Source: Lampris incognitus
Lineage: Eukaryota > Chordata > Actinopteri > Lampriformes > Lampridae
Assembly: GCF_029633865.1 (NCBI RefSeq)
Contig: NC_079223.1
Coordinates: 38,838,706 to 38,902,705, forward strand
Length of the DNA: 64,000 nucleotides
Direction: 5' to 3'
Part shown: positions 12,301 to 25,611 of the stretch, one piece after another
Layout of the letters: the number at the start of each line of letters is the position of its first letter
Numbering within the stretch: the first letter of the stretch is position 1
The notes under the pieces: generated by a model
Told to the model about the DNA's origin: nothing
Database searches by the model: none
The model's input: only the letters and a program-made list of their open reading frames with translations
Translations under genes and position numbers: made by a program

Positions 12301-15300
12301 CCCATATCCCAGACACATGAAATACAGGAGAATATTGTCACATGTAGGGAGCAACCAGTACTTGTCAGAAATGCCTGCCGCTCCTTTAATGTTGCTGTTG
12401 GCTGTTGGCAGCCTTCCTGACCAGTTTTGTCCTTGTAACGTTTCCCAGGGAAACTGGCAGATGAGAACCCAAATGCACGACTCACAGACAGGAGCGAGAG
12501 AAAGAGAGATGTGCTATATTAATCCCCATGGGGAAATTCATCCTCTGTATTTAATCCATCCCAACACACACTGTAGCTAAGAGCAGTGGGCAGCTGCAGC
12601 ACCCAGGGACCACCTCCAGTTCTTCTTGCCATGCCTCGGTCAGGGGCACAGACAAGAGTATTAACCCTAACATATACATGTCTTGTGATGGTGGAAGGAA
12701 ACCCACGTACATACTGGGAGAACATGCAAACTCCATACAAAAGGGATCTACAATGGCCTGAGGTTCAAACCCAGGACCTTCTTGCTGTGAGGCAACAGTG
12801 CTAACCACTGTGGCACAATTTTGCCCAAAGTTACAGTAACACTCAGTTTAATAGTCAAAAGCTGACAGGAGTCAGTACACAGGGAAATCGGTCTGACATG
12901 TGACCAGATAGACAAAGGAGAGGCATACAGGCAAAACAGGTTCAAAGCTCAAGTTCTAGTTACAGGGGTTTACAGTCTTAACAGGTGCTCAGATCTGACA
13001 AGGGCAGGCAAGAGAGACTAGGTCAGGAAAACAGGCAAAGACTCAAAAACCAGGTAGACAGGCAAAACAAGAACTAGAACATGCTGGATTACTTGGTTGT
13101 ACACACAAGACAAAAGTCAATCTGGCAGGGCAACAGGGAAACCAGGGGAGCATAAGTGCTGTAGACAGGACCATTTGGGGGGCCGGCAATGTAGACACAA
13201 CTGCTCGGGAGGTTGGTGACATAGGCGGGACCGCTCAGGAGATCGGCCAGGAGGCAGGAACCCAGGAAGGTGACGCTTGGGTGGCCGGTCAGAGAGCAGA
13301 GGAATCTGGTTAGAGGGCCCAAGACCGAGAGAACAGGAACTGGGCAAACAGGAGTCATAGGAGGTGAAGCCGCTGAAGACTCTGGAGGTGGAACCTTAGG
13401 AGACTCAGGAAGCTGGGCCACTGGAGACACCAGAGGCTGGGCCACTGGGGACACAGGAACCTGGTAGAACAGGAACTGGGCAAACAGGAGTCATAGGAGG
13501 CGAAGCCGCTGAAGACTTTGGAGGTGGAACCTTAGGAGACACAGGAATCTGGGCTGCAGGAGATACAGGGAGATGGGCTACTGTGAATACTACAGACTCA
13601 GGAGGCTGGGCTGCAGGGGATACAGCAAGTGGGGAGCTGGCCTTCTTGGGAGGGCTGGAACCAGACAACCTCAAAAGCTACAGGTAACAGCCAACCAGAA
13701 ACTCAAAAGACCAAGGACCCAACTACTTTGGGTAGTAGGAGGTTGGGCTGGGCGATGGCGAAGACAACCATCTGATAATCTGGGGGGTTTGGCTGTGGGT
13801 TGACGAAAATGATCGACTACTGGAGATCTGGCGGGGTATCAACAGGTGGGGCCAATGACTGGGGGTCTGGCAGGGTTTTGGCAAGTGTGGCTGACAGCTG
13901 GAGGTCCAGCTGGTCATTGGCAAAGACGACTGGTGGTTTGGGGATGGGCTGGGCATTGGTGAGGGCAGCCAACAGCTTGGGAACAGGCTGGGTGTCAGCA
14001 AAGGCGGCCAACAGCTCGGGTCCAGGCATCAGCAAAGGCGGCTGGCTCAAGAACAGGAACAGGCTGGACCTCAGTAGTGGTGCTGGGCAGTGGAGACTGC
14101 CAGCAGCCTCAGCAACCATGCTTTCTCCTGGGGACAGGCTGGACCTCAGTAGTGGTACTGAGCAGCGCAGACTGTAATGCTGGGCAAGGGAGACTCTGTA
14201 GTACTACGCAGCGGAGGTTCTGGAGGCTGGCAGGTGCTGACAGAACAGACTCTGGAACTGACTGGTCTGGTTGCAACACGGCTCATTATCGACACAGGTT
14301 TTCCTGCCACAGCGACTGGGAGTCTTGTTGACGCTACAAGGACCCCCCCCCAGAACCGGGGGGGGGGGTCCCCAGAACAGGCTTGGGGCTGGAACTGGCT
14401 CTGGACAGAGGGGCTGCAGTCCCTCTGCTATGGAGGTAGATTGCTGGTAATGGCGTTGAAGAGTGCTGGCATGCACAAGCAGATTATTCCCATATGAGGC
14501 CAAGTCAGCTGGGTTCATGTTTGGCCAGATTTTAATGTAACGTTTCCCAGGGAAACTGGCAGATGAGAACCGAAATGCACAACTTACAGACAGGAAGGTT
14601 ACAGTAACACTCAGTTTAATGGTCAAAAGCAGGCAGGGGTCAGTACACACAAGACAATCTGGCAGGGGAACAAGGAAACCAGGGGAGCATAAGCGCTGGG
14701 CAGCTAATCAGGAATTGGGGAATAGGTGTGGTATCCACAGGGTTTACTGATGGAAAAAACATGGGCAGGAACTGAAACAACAAGACCGGTGAGTACTTCA
14801 AAATATAACAGGAAAGACAACAGACAATGATTGAGGTTATGATGAGTTGACTGAACTGGGAGAATGACTGAGGCTATGGGAGACAATGACTGAAGTTATG
14901 AGCTAACTGAACTGGGGGACATCGTGACACTACTTGTGTTCTCATCAATTGTGGAGGGACCTCCTGTTTTTGGTAATGTCACTGTTGTGCCATCTCCACT
15001 AGTTGGTGATTGTCTTCACTGTGTTCCACGGTATATCTAATGCCTTGAAAATTCTTTTGTACTTCTCTCCTGATCAATACCTTTCAACAATGAAATACCA
15101 TTCATGCTTTGTAAGCTCTTTGTAGACCATGGCTTTTGCAGTTGGATGCCACCACGAAGATGTCAGGAAAATCCTACAGGAACAGCTGAACTTTATTTGG
15201 AGTTAATCAGAGTCACTTTAATTTATGACACATTTTTACATAACTGGCCTAACTACTGTTTAACGTGATTTTGAATGTGATCGGTTAATTCTGAACACAG

Positions 15301-16305
15301 TCACACACATTCCCAATTATAAAAAGGTGTGCACACTTATGCAACCAGGTTATTGTACATAAGTTTTGTATTTTTCCCCTAAAATATTTGATTGTTGTAG
15401 GTTGCAATTTCAACAAAAAAAGTAGAAAAAGTTCTTATGTGATTTATCTTGGTTTCATTTTTTTGCATTATAAAAAAATTTCCATTTTAGCAGGGATGTG
15501 AGGACTTTTTGTCAGGCAACAGGCATGGAGACAAGTCCATGAATACTGGGATGGCATCCAGCACTTTACCTGTGCACACATCCATAGGGTTAGTGGTTGT
15601 GTCAGGAAGGGCCTCCGATGTAAAATTTTGCCAAATCAGTATGCGGATTGACAAGACCGTACTGGATCGGTCGAGGCTCCATACGAGATCGGTCAAGGCC
15701 CAATTAATAACAGCCACCATTGGTGCTGTGCCCTAACAGGGTACCGATGGAAACTGTAAAATCCACTGTGGTGACCCCTGAGAAACAGGGAACAAGCTGA
15801 AAGAAGAAGTGTAGACTTTTTATATCCACTGTAGCTGGATGACTGCTGCTGAATCTGTATACAGTGAGTGTTGTGATGAAAGTCTTCTACACCAAAGGTT
15901 TGGTGATAACTATGAATTTTACTTTTTTCTCCCTCCAAAGCTCTTGCTAGTACAACTAATCTGTGGCTATTTGGAAATGACATGTCTGTCAGCCAAGATC
16001 CTTTCCATGTTTTCCTGCAGGGGGGAACAATGATGGGAACTTTGGCCTGAGTCCAGTGGGGGTGCTGAAGGTAAAGAAGGATCTAGACCGGGAGGACACC
16101 CCTGTTTACTCGATCATCGTCAAGGCCTCTAGCAACAGGAACTGGATCCCTCCCAGAGGTCAGAGAGCATCCCGAGCAAGAGCCCTGGACCCTGCCCATG
16201 ACCCCACCCTGCAAGAGGTCCGCATCTACCTAGAAGACATCAATGACCAGTCTCCACACTTCACTAAGGAGGAGTACACAGCAGGTTTGGCTGTTATGTG
16301 ACAGA

Positions 16306-16404
<99 letters not shown>

Positions 16405-19400
16405 ATAAAACCAGCATAACACACATACTCTCTCTCTCCCTCCGGTTCTCTGTCCCAGGAGTTGCAGCAGATGCCAAGGTGGGCTCAGACCTCGTAAAGG
16501 TGGAGGCTATAGATAATGATATAGGTAATAACAGCATAGTCCACTACCACATCCTCTCCATCCGCTACATCAAGCTCCAGTCCAATGACAGTGAGGACAT
16601 GGGCAATATCTTCATCATAGGTGAGACCCCTCAGTTATCCTGGCTATTTTTTAATTGGATGTATAATGCAATACAGACGTGTGTGCTGTATGACCTACAC
16701 TCTTTTTGTATCTGCTGGTTAAAGAGAGTTAAATGTTTAATTTGCTTGAACAAACTTATAGAATTGCAGTTTTTGTATGATGAGGGAAAAAAGGCCATTG
16801 TAAAAATCTGCATTTTACTTCTGTGGAAATCAAGGACTTAAAACGTGCAAAAGTTGCGTCCAGGTAGTGTGGTGGTCTATTCTGTTGCCTACCAACACAG
16901 GGATCACTGGTTCAAATCCCTGTGTTACCTCCGGCTTGGTCGGGCATCCCTACAGACACAATTGGCCGTGTCTGCGGTTGGGAAGCCGGATGTGGGTATG
17001 TGTCCTGGTCTCTGCACTAGCGCCTCATCTGGTCAGTTGGGGCACCTGTTGAGGAGGGGGGACTGGTGGAAACAGCTTGATCCTCCCACATGCTACGTCC
17101 CCCTGGCGAAACCCCTCACTGTCAGGTGAAAAGAAGCGGCTGGTGACTCCACATGTATTGGAGGAGATGTGGTAGTCTGCAGCCCTCCCTGGATTGGCAG
17201 ACAGGGTGGAGCAACGACCGGGACAGCTTGGAAGAGTGGGGTAATTGGGCAATTACAATTGGAGAGAAAAAGGGGGAAGAAATAAAAAAAACTTGCAAAA
17301 ATAGTATTTTTGGAAGAAATACACATACAGGTCAAAATGGGAGGAGGGTGAGAGTGGAAGAATCGTGCTCAAGAATGTCACATGCCTGTGTTTTTACCTT
17401 TTGATAAAATGTGACAATAATTTTCCATGCTGCAGGTTAGCTACACATCCAGATTGTATTTCCAGTTTTATAATCCAGATCATCAGACCGCTATAGGTAG
17501 AACAGTCACATAGTTTAGAGCTACAGTGTTGTTTCCTTAAATACTGGACCACAATATTTATTTTATTCATTTATGTGCCTTTAAACAATAACACTGTCTC
17601 GTGACATCTTCAGGTGAGACAGACGGGATCATCCGCACCTATGACCTTTTCACGGCCTACGACCCAGGCTACTTTCAGCTGGAGGTGTTGGTGAGGGATG
17701 AGGCTGGCCACAGCGATGTGGCCATGGTGGGCATCTACATCCTCCGGGACGATCAGAGGGTCAAAATAGTTATCAATGAAATCCCTGAGAAGGTTCGCCT
17801 CTTCCAGGACGAATTCATCAACCTGCTGTCCAATATCACTGGAGCCATCGTCAACACAGATGACTTACAGGTGGGGAGCAGAGGATTTTGTCTTAGCTTT
17901 TTTCCACGTTAATGGTATTACAGTTTTTATGTCTTTAAATGGTTGTGAAACACGTTGTTACTTTGATTGGACAAAGTTATTAAAAGTATGTATTCTTACC
18001 ATTTCCCTGACTTGCTGTCCTTTTCGTTAGTTCCATGTTGACAAGAAGGGCAGGGTGAATTTTGCTCAGACAGATGTGTTAATCCATGTGGTTAACAAAC
18101 AGACCAATCGCATCCTGGACGTTGAAAGGTACAACATACCTTTCTTTCTTAACATTTGACGTATGGCTAATAGAAACATACCACATCTAGCCGACACAGT
18201 ACTTTGAATGTGTTTTCTGACCCGTGTTTCTGTGTGCTGGTGATGTGTGGTTACCAGAGTAATCCAGATGATTGATGAAAACAAGGAGCAGCTAAGAAAC
18301 CTGTTCAGGAATTATAACATCATGGATGTCCAGCCAGCCGTCAGCGGGAAAGTTCCAGATGACCTCTCCACACTACAGGTCTGTTGGGTTAACACATTCA
18401 CATTTACAGACTGCCTCTGTTTACACATCAGTTGTGTTAGGTGAAGGAGCATTGGATTTTTTTTTTGGTCATATTTTTGTAGTTTTTCCATTGTGCATTG
18501 TGCATATCAGGAAACGGATGATCCGCTGTGACAACCCCTAACGGGAGCAGCCGAAAGTAGTCGTAGTAGACTGTGCATATCAGTTACAATTTCATGTTAC
18601 TCATCGGCTTGATGTGAAGATGTTAAAAATGGGAATACTACTGGACACTGCTTTACAGTGGTGTCTTCTGGGCCACTGGGTTATGAGTGTCAGACATGTT
18701 TCAATAAATCCAGTTTAACCCAATTATCTAAATCATGTATTTGGAAGTGAAAATGAAAACGACAGTGAAAGTTAACCAAAATGTCCAATATGGACATTTT
18801 GGTTAACTTTGATGGACGGTTTAATTTTAATGGACAGTTGCATTACTGAGCTACTTCCTGGTTCAACTTGTAAGCATGACCCGCCTATGGTTTATCCATG
18901 CAGATATCCATCAAATAACTATCCAGCCAGCACAACTGAGAAGTCATAGTGGGAAATCATGTACGTGAATCTAACTGAGGCTCTAGAGTAGTGTTTCCCA
19001 ATGGGGGCGGTACCACCTCCCAGGGGACATTCAGAGAACGGCGGTGGGAACTGGAAGAAATATTTTTGAAAGGGGGATGTTGAGGGGTCATTTGTTTAAT
19101 GCGAGTTCACACCAAAGATTCACGATGAGAGACAAGTTGAAACTTAAAACTACTTGCATAAGAATGTGGTCTGCAACAGTCTAAAACCTGCCAGTTCACA
19201 CCAATGTGACTAGACGAGACAGCGCATCATTACCATAGCAACGACTCTCTTTACTTCAGTGTTTCCATCTAAAAAATGTCAACTCGGCGTTTATTGTGTC
19301 AACTCGGGAAAATGGACACTCTCTTCCTTAGTATTCCCCATGGAGGAAATTAAGAGTTTCTTCCTCTGAGGATAGGCCGTGAATGCCGTGTTATTGCCAT

Positions 19401-20200
19401 GGTTACAAATTCACAAGAGGGATATAAGATAACACAGAAGAGCTACTGCATCAGGCCAGGACTCCGTAGTCTACACCCATCTACAGGCCAGTGGCCACTC
19501 TTCCAAGGATGAGGAAGTGCACATCCTTGAAAGGGAGGAATGCTGGTTTGAACGGGGAGTCAAAGAGGCCATCTATGTGAAGAGGGAATGACCATCCCTG
19601 AACCGAGAGGGGGGCTAAGAGTACATCTGTCACCATCTTAAAATACTGTGATTGCAACCATTCCCAAATCCTCTGCTCTGGGAATAGTACACATGGCCAT
19701 TGTAACTCATGCTCACAGCAATTTGCATATGAAACCGATCATTGGTTTCGGGCGTTATGCTACTGTTGTTTATAAGGGTGGGGATACCTGCAGTCAGTTG
19801 AGACTGAGGAGGTCACTTAGATGAGTGATGAAACGTTTCTGTCTCAATAAACATTGTGTCCAGATGAACAGATTCACCTTTTTGTGATATAAGATCAACT
19901 TTATTGTCCCTGAGGGGAAGTTTGTCTGTGCTACACACAGCTGCAATCAACTTAAGTACAATATATAGCCAACAATACAGTGGTACACCAAGGACACAAT
20001 ATTCAATTACATTCAACAAAATAAATTAATCATGCATAAGAAACTCCATCAATACTGTGTCGAAGGAAACCGAAGGCAGTATGATTACAAAATATGTCAC
20101 AAACAGTGAATTTATTTTGTTTATAGGAAGTGATCGTCTGAATTCCATTCATATCAGCGTCTTTCCTCAGGCAGTAAGACTTCTTAACAAATAACACACT

Positions 20201-20233
<33 letters not shown>

Positions 20234-23200
20234 ACACTCACAGACATTATGATCTGTGCAGTGTCTTTATCACCTGTGCAATATCTGATTAATGATTGTA
20301 TATGCACCCTTTACATATACCTTTATTTTGTCTTTTATCCTTTGTCTTGTATATATCTTTTCTGTAAGGGACCCTCAAAGCCAAAGAATTTCACATGAGT
20401 GTACTTGTACAACCGGGGTAACATAACATGCCGTCTGCATATGCTTCAGTGGCTGTCAGTTGTTAACAGCGTATCAGTCATAGCCGCTGTATATTTTGCT
20501 GTCGGACCATGAAAGCAACTTAACGTCTAGCATCCAGACAAACACTATCATATCAAAATATCAGTAAAATAGCACAGAAGAAGGAAAAAATGCCGCCAAT
20601 ATTCTATTGAATACCTTAAGCTATGGATTCATACATTCTCCCACCAATGCACAACTTCTAATGTGTTTATTGTGTGAACAAGTGTTTTCAAATGAGGCCA
20701 TGAAACCCTCACGTCTCAAGGAACACCTTACGAAGGTCCGCCCGAGCAAGGCAGACGAGGAGCGTCCGTTCTCCCAGGCCCTCAAAGAAGTATGGTAGAA
20801 GCACCATCAGCAGTCTCCTCACTAGGAAGACCAGCCATAATGATAGTGGGCTAGTAGCATCACATAGCATCTCCCAAATGTGGACAGCTGTTCACACTCA
20901 GAGAGAAGTTGCTGCTCCCTGTCAGAGAGGTCATCTCTACCGTGATGGAGCGCAATCCTACACAGGTGCTAAAATCCATCCCACTCAGCAATGACACCAT
21001 GGCATGCAGGTTCAATGAAATGGGCGACGACACAGAGGAGCAGCTGTGTGCCACCCTGCAGTACTCTCCATTTAGCCTTCAGCTGGATGAGTCAACCACT
21101 TCTCACAGCAACGCTCTGCTGATGGTGTATGTCCGCTATAAGGCCTCCCAGCAGTCAGGAGATGGCTGAGGAATTTTTGTTTACCAAATATCTGGGAACA
21201 GACACCACGGGCCAGACCATTTGTAATACGCTAGATGTGTGTCTACAGGAGAAGTCAATCCCAATCACTGACGTGTCACGGATGGTGCCCCCTCCACGGT
21301 TGGCAGGTACCGTGGCTTCACCCCTCTGCTGAAGGTGCAGGTCCCACATACCCTCACAGTCTGCTGTGTCTTGCACTGCCACAACCTTGTGGCCAAATCC
21401 AGTATTCCACCTCTCCACGAGTCTGTCAATGTTGCAGTCAAGGCAATAAACAAAATAAAGCCCCTGCCCTGAATGACAGACTGTTTCGACAGCTGTGTCG
21501 AGAAAACGATGAGATTTTTGAGCGTCTTCTTCTCCATACTGATGTCCGCTGGTTCTGAAAAGGAAACTGCCCTGCTCATTATTTTTTTTGGGGGGGGGGG
21601 ATTTCCCCCCTTTTTCCCCCCAATTGTATCCAGCCAATTACCCCACTCTTCTGAGCCATTCTGGTCGCTGCCCCACCCCCTCTGCCAATCCGGGAAGGGC
21701 TGCAGACTACCACATGCCTCCTCTGATACATGTGGCCAACAACTTCTTTTCATCTGACAGTGACGCTATTCCCCCTCCCCCCTGAACAGGAGCCCCAACT
21801 GAACCAGAGGAGGCGCTAGTGCAGTGACCAGGACACATATCCACATCTGGCTTCCCACCCGCAGACACGGCCAATTGTGTCTGTAGACACGCCCGGCCAA
21901 GCTGGAGGTAACACGAGGATTCGAATCGGCGATCCCCGTGTTGGTAGGCAACAGCATAGATCGCTACGCTACCGGGAGGCCCACCCTGCTAATTTTTATG
22001 AGCTGTTTGACAGCAACGTGGCATTCCTGGAGAAGGTTGATGCAGCTCTCGGGGAAAAGGTGTCATCCAGCCGCCGCCACAGCATGTACCTCGCAGACTG
22101 TGTAGAAAATTTAAATGAAGTCACACCAAAATTCCAAGGAAATGCGGTTACTCTGGTCCAGTGCAAGGCGGTCATCCACAGTCTCACCTCCAGGCTGCAT
22201 CTGTACAGGCAGAGCATAGTCAGGAGGCTGTTTACTCATTTCCTGCGGTTGACCAAGGTAATCTACTATTTTTCAGAAACAACGTTAAATAGGTATAATA
22301 GGCCCGCTAATATTATAATTAATATATTGTAGTTCTATGAATACATTATGTTGTAATGTTTATTATATTGATTTGTTTGAAAATATTGGCCTATTATAAA
22401 TATAAAGAAACATTTATTAGTAGACTAATTAGCAATAAAATATAATCAGTTCAAAATGGGATAGTCTAAAACTCAGCACCGAAAGCAATTTGCTGGTTAT
22501 TTTCTTTGCAGGTGTCTGAGGCTCTTACCGATGACCACCTGCTCATTTACACTGACCACCTGATGATGGTTAAGGCCGACATGACGATCTGCTTCAGGGA
22601 CTTCCTGAACCTTGATGTTCCCATCTTGGTGGTGCAGCCCTTTCAGGGAGACGTGACCAAATGCAAGCCCGCTATCCATGAGCAACTTGTCGACATCCAG
22701 AGCGACAATGAGGCCCAAGCTACTTTGCGCACCTCTGGCTGGGGCAGCATGTGGGTCAGACATGCCCAGTATTACCTGGCTCTCTGGGAGAGGACCAGGC
22801 TGCTTCTTCTTGCTTTCCCAAAAACATATCTCATTGAGCAGGGATTCAACCAGGTCCCTGACATGCAGTCCAAGTACCGCAATCACTTGGACTTGATGGC
22901 CTCAAGCGAACTGCAGCTGAAACTAACTTCTCTGCAACCTGCAGTGAAGAAACTGGCAGAGAACTACCAAGCACAGGGATCACACTAACGTTCAAAGCAA
23001 TTCAGTTTCTTTCCTTTGAATGTTAAGATAAATAGGCCTATAATAGCCTACATATCCTTCTACTTTTTTCCAGTAGCCTCGGACTTTTTCCTTGGTACGC
23101 TGCTCTTATTTTCTGTTGGAACAACTAATAAGAATGTTTCAGGGCGTCTGGGTAGCATAGCGGTCTCTTCCGTTGCCTACCGACATGGGGATCACCGGTT

Positions 23201-25580
23201 CGAATCCTGGTGTTACCTCCGACTTGGTCGGGTGTCCGTTCAGACACAATCGGACATGTCTGTGGGTGGGAAGCCAGATGTGGGTGTGTGTCCTGGTCAC
23301 TGCACTAGCGCCTCCTCTGGTCAGTCAGGGCTCCTGTTCGGGGGGGTATTTGGGGGGAATAGTGTGATCCTCCCACGCGCGACGTCCCCCTGGCGAAACT
23401 CCTCACGGTCAGCTGAAAAGAGGCGGCTAGCAACTTCACGTGTATCGGAGGAGGCATGTGGTAGTCTGCAGCCCTCTCCAGATCGGCAGAGGGGGTGGAG
23501 CAGTGACCGGGACTGCTCGGAAGAGTGGGGTTAGTATTCCCGGATATAATTGGCACAAAATTACCACTTTCTAATTGGCTGCTCTTATGAAACGATACAA
23601 CACATGATAATAATCAATATTGCTATTCAGGGAAGACAATTAGTCTACATTTTAACTGATGGGGGGGCGGTAAGGGACCTGGATAATGGAGGGGGGGGGG
23701 GCTGGCCCAAAAAAGGTTGAGAACCACTGCTCTAGAGTGTTTTTGTATTTGAAAGGACAGTTTTAAGACTCTAATTCCATGGCCTCAAGATACACTGTTG
23801 TAAAGTTGTGTCTAATGGTGCTCCTGTGTTCAAAATCTCTGCAATGGACCCAGTGAGTAAAATGCTGTGGTAACTGTCCATATGTGCAATGGTAAAAACT
23901 ACAAAAAAAAGACCTAGGTTAAAAAAAATGGAATTATCTTTTAACTCTGTTGTTGCATATCTCTCTCTCGCTCTCTCTCAGCTGGTCATCATTATCCTGG
24001 CTGTGCTGCTGTGCTTGGCTGGCATTTTGTTTGCCACGATGAACTGGCACTATCGCAGAGTGTAAGAGTTACTCAGTATGCCTCGTATGTGTCATTTCAT
24101 CATGAGAACATTCTACATAACAGACCATTTTGTGTCATTGTGAAAGGAATAATAACGTATCTGTTCACTCAGAAGATGACTGCTTATGCTCTCGGTTTGA
24201 GAAGTAATGTCAACATGTTTATCGTCTCAAAAAAAAAACCCATCTTTTCTCCTTCCTGTGTGGCAGACACAAGAGGAAGCTGAAAGCAATTGTGGCAGGA
24301 TCTACAGGTGAGGAAGTTTCAGAGGGGCAACCCCTCCAGCTGTTAACAGCAGGATGTAGCTTTTGGCACATGCTCTTGCACATTGTGCCATATGCAAGTA
24401 TATGCAAGCTGTTTTTCTAATATGCCTGTCTTGTACCATGTAGGGAATCAGGGTCTCATGGATATCCTGGACATGCCCAACACTAACAAGTACTCTTTTG
24501 AGGGGTGAGATAGATTTTTTTTTTTTTTTTTTGCTGTCTGTTGTTTGGCAAAAATGCTCAAAGAGGAATTTCTACCACAATTGTGATTTCTCTCCAAAAG
24601 TTGAACTTTTCCTCAAACTTTCCTCAAGTATTCCTTCTTTAGATTTTCTAATAGCTCTGGCTTGAGATCAAGCAAAATGCATTTATAGGACTTTCAGATT
24701 AGGAAACATACTTCTTTCTTCTTTTTTTTTAAATCAGTTTCAGAAACAACTGTCCAAACGATTTTAGACAGTGGTCTGCATATGACTTGACAATCCATAA
24801 TTCCAAACTTTGATGTTTTTTTCTATTTTATTTTGGATTCATATCTACAACTATGTATGGACTTCCTATATCATGACATGAATAAGGAAACAACAGACAT
24901 ACACACCTCACACACATTCACTGAAAACATGGCCACAAATAAGAGTATTACTAGAGGTAATGCTAGATAGTCTCTTTTAATTATGATCCTTGCAATTATA
25001 GAATTTTCTATTGTGACAGATTTAAATTTCAGCATCCGATGAATTATTCCATCAAATAAATAAGTAAATCAAGTTGGACTGTCCAACCATGCAAATGTGT
25101 TAGTTCTATGTAAGTGGATGCTTTCTTTGTGTTTTGGTGATGAACTACATAATACTGTCTGCACCTGCAGGGCAAACCCAGTGTGGCTGGATCCATTCTG
25201 TCGAAACCTGGAGCTCGCTACGCAAGCCGACCATGAAGACGATCTGCCGGAGAACCTGAGTGAGATCACTGACCTGTGGAACAGTCCCGCACGTACCCAT
25301 GTCAGTACCATGATTCACTGCTGTTCATTTATCAATCGATATTCATTGTCCCATGGTGTCAGCTCTAAAAACAAATACAGCACAGGCAACATGATACACA
25401 GATACAGCACTGGCCACAGGCTTCCTTCTAAATTATATTGTCTTCCAGCATTTAAGTGCAGAGGGGAGATGGGTTGGCCATCATTCTCAGAATATAATGA
25501 GTTGCTATCGTTCACTATGGCGTTGCCCTCTCTGTTACCTCCATTACACATCTGTACCATGGTCATTTGTCTAAATAACA

Positions 25581-25611
<31 letters not shown>

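Larger units (their letters stand above)
11414..15831 (-). mobile_element. Tc1/mariner element, transposase minus, with nested insertions
   Basis: Terminal inverted repeats CAGTGGCTATAAAAAGTC (left) and CAGTGGATATAAAAAGTC (right, complemented) are flanked by TA. Minus-strand remnants include a middle block with [15 protein letters not shown] and a C-terminal block with [18 protein letters not shown] carrying the catalytic Glu. The N-terminal part lies at about 14937-15190. An LTR-type element (12434-14929) and a short retroposon (15511-15808) interrupt it. Not functional. Confidence 0.88.
18989..23729 (+). mobile_element. hAT-superfamily DNA transposon, 4.7 kb, degenerate
   Basis: Ends TAGTGTTTCCCAATGGGGG (left) and CAGTGGTTCTCAACC (right, complemented) are typical hAT termini, flanked by the 8-bp duplication CTCTAGAG at 18981-18988 and 23730-23737. 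It contains a BED-finger transposase remnant (20590-22988) plus later SINE, Penelope and L2-like pieces. Confidence 0.85.
18466..23921. mobile_element. DNA element with TTTTTGTAGTTTTT termini, split by hAT insertion
   Basis: The left end (about 18466) reads GGTCATATTTTTGTAGTTTT and the right end (about 23921, complemented) GGTCTTTTTTTTGTAGTTTT. These are inverted termini of an element whose own sequence is only 18466-18988 plus 23738-23921. A minus-oriented relative occupies 47665-48255 and shares the ends and an internal block with CAACTGAGAAGTCATAG. No transposase of its own is seen, so it is probably non-autonomous. Confidence 0.6.

Noticed and set aside
13089-14177. Proline-rich ORFs on both strands
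   Set aside because: They come from DNA repeats inside a non-autonomous LTR element; not host genes.
12425-14935. Exact target-site duplication for the LTR element in Tc1
   Set aside because: The flanks (GTCCT and CTACT) match only partly, so no duplication is claimed.
19797-19872. Functional hammerhead in the Penelope fragment
   Set aside because: The core is CTGAGGA instead of CTGATGA and stem I does not pair well with the predicted cleavage site, so I treat it as decayed.
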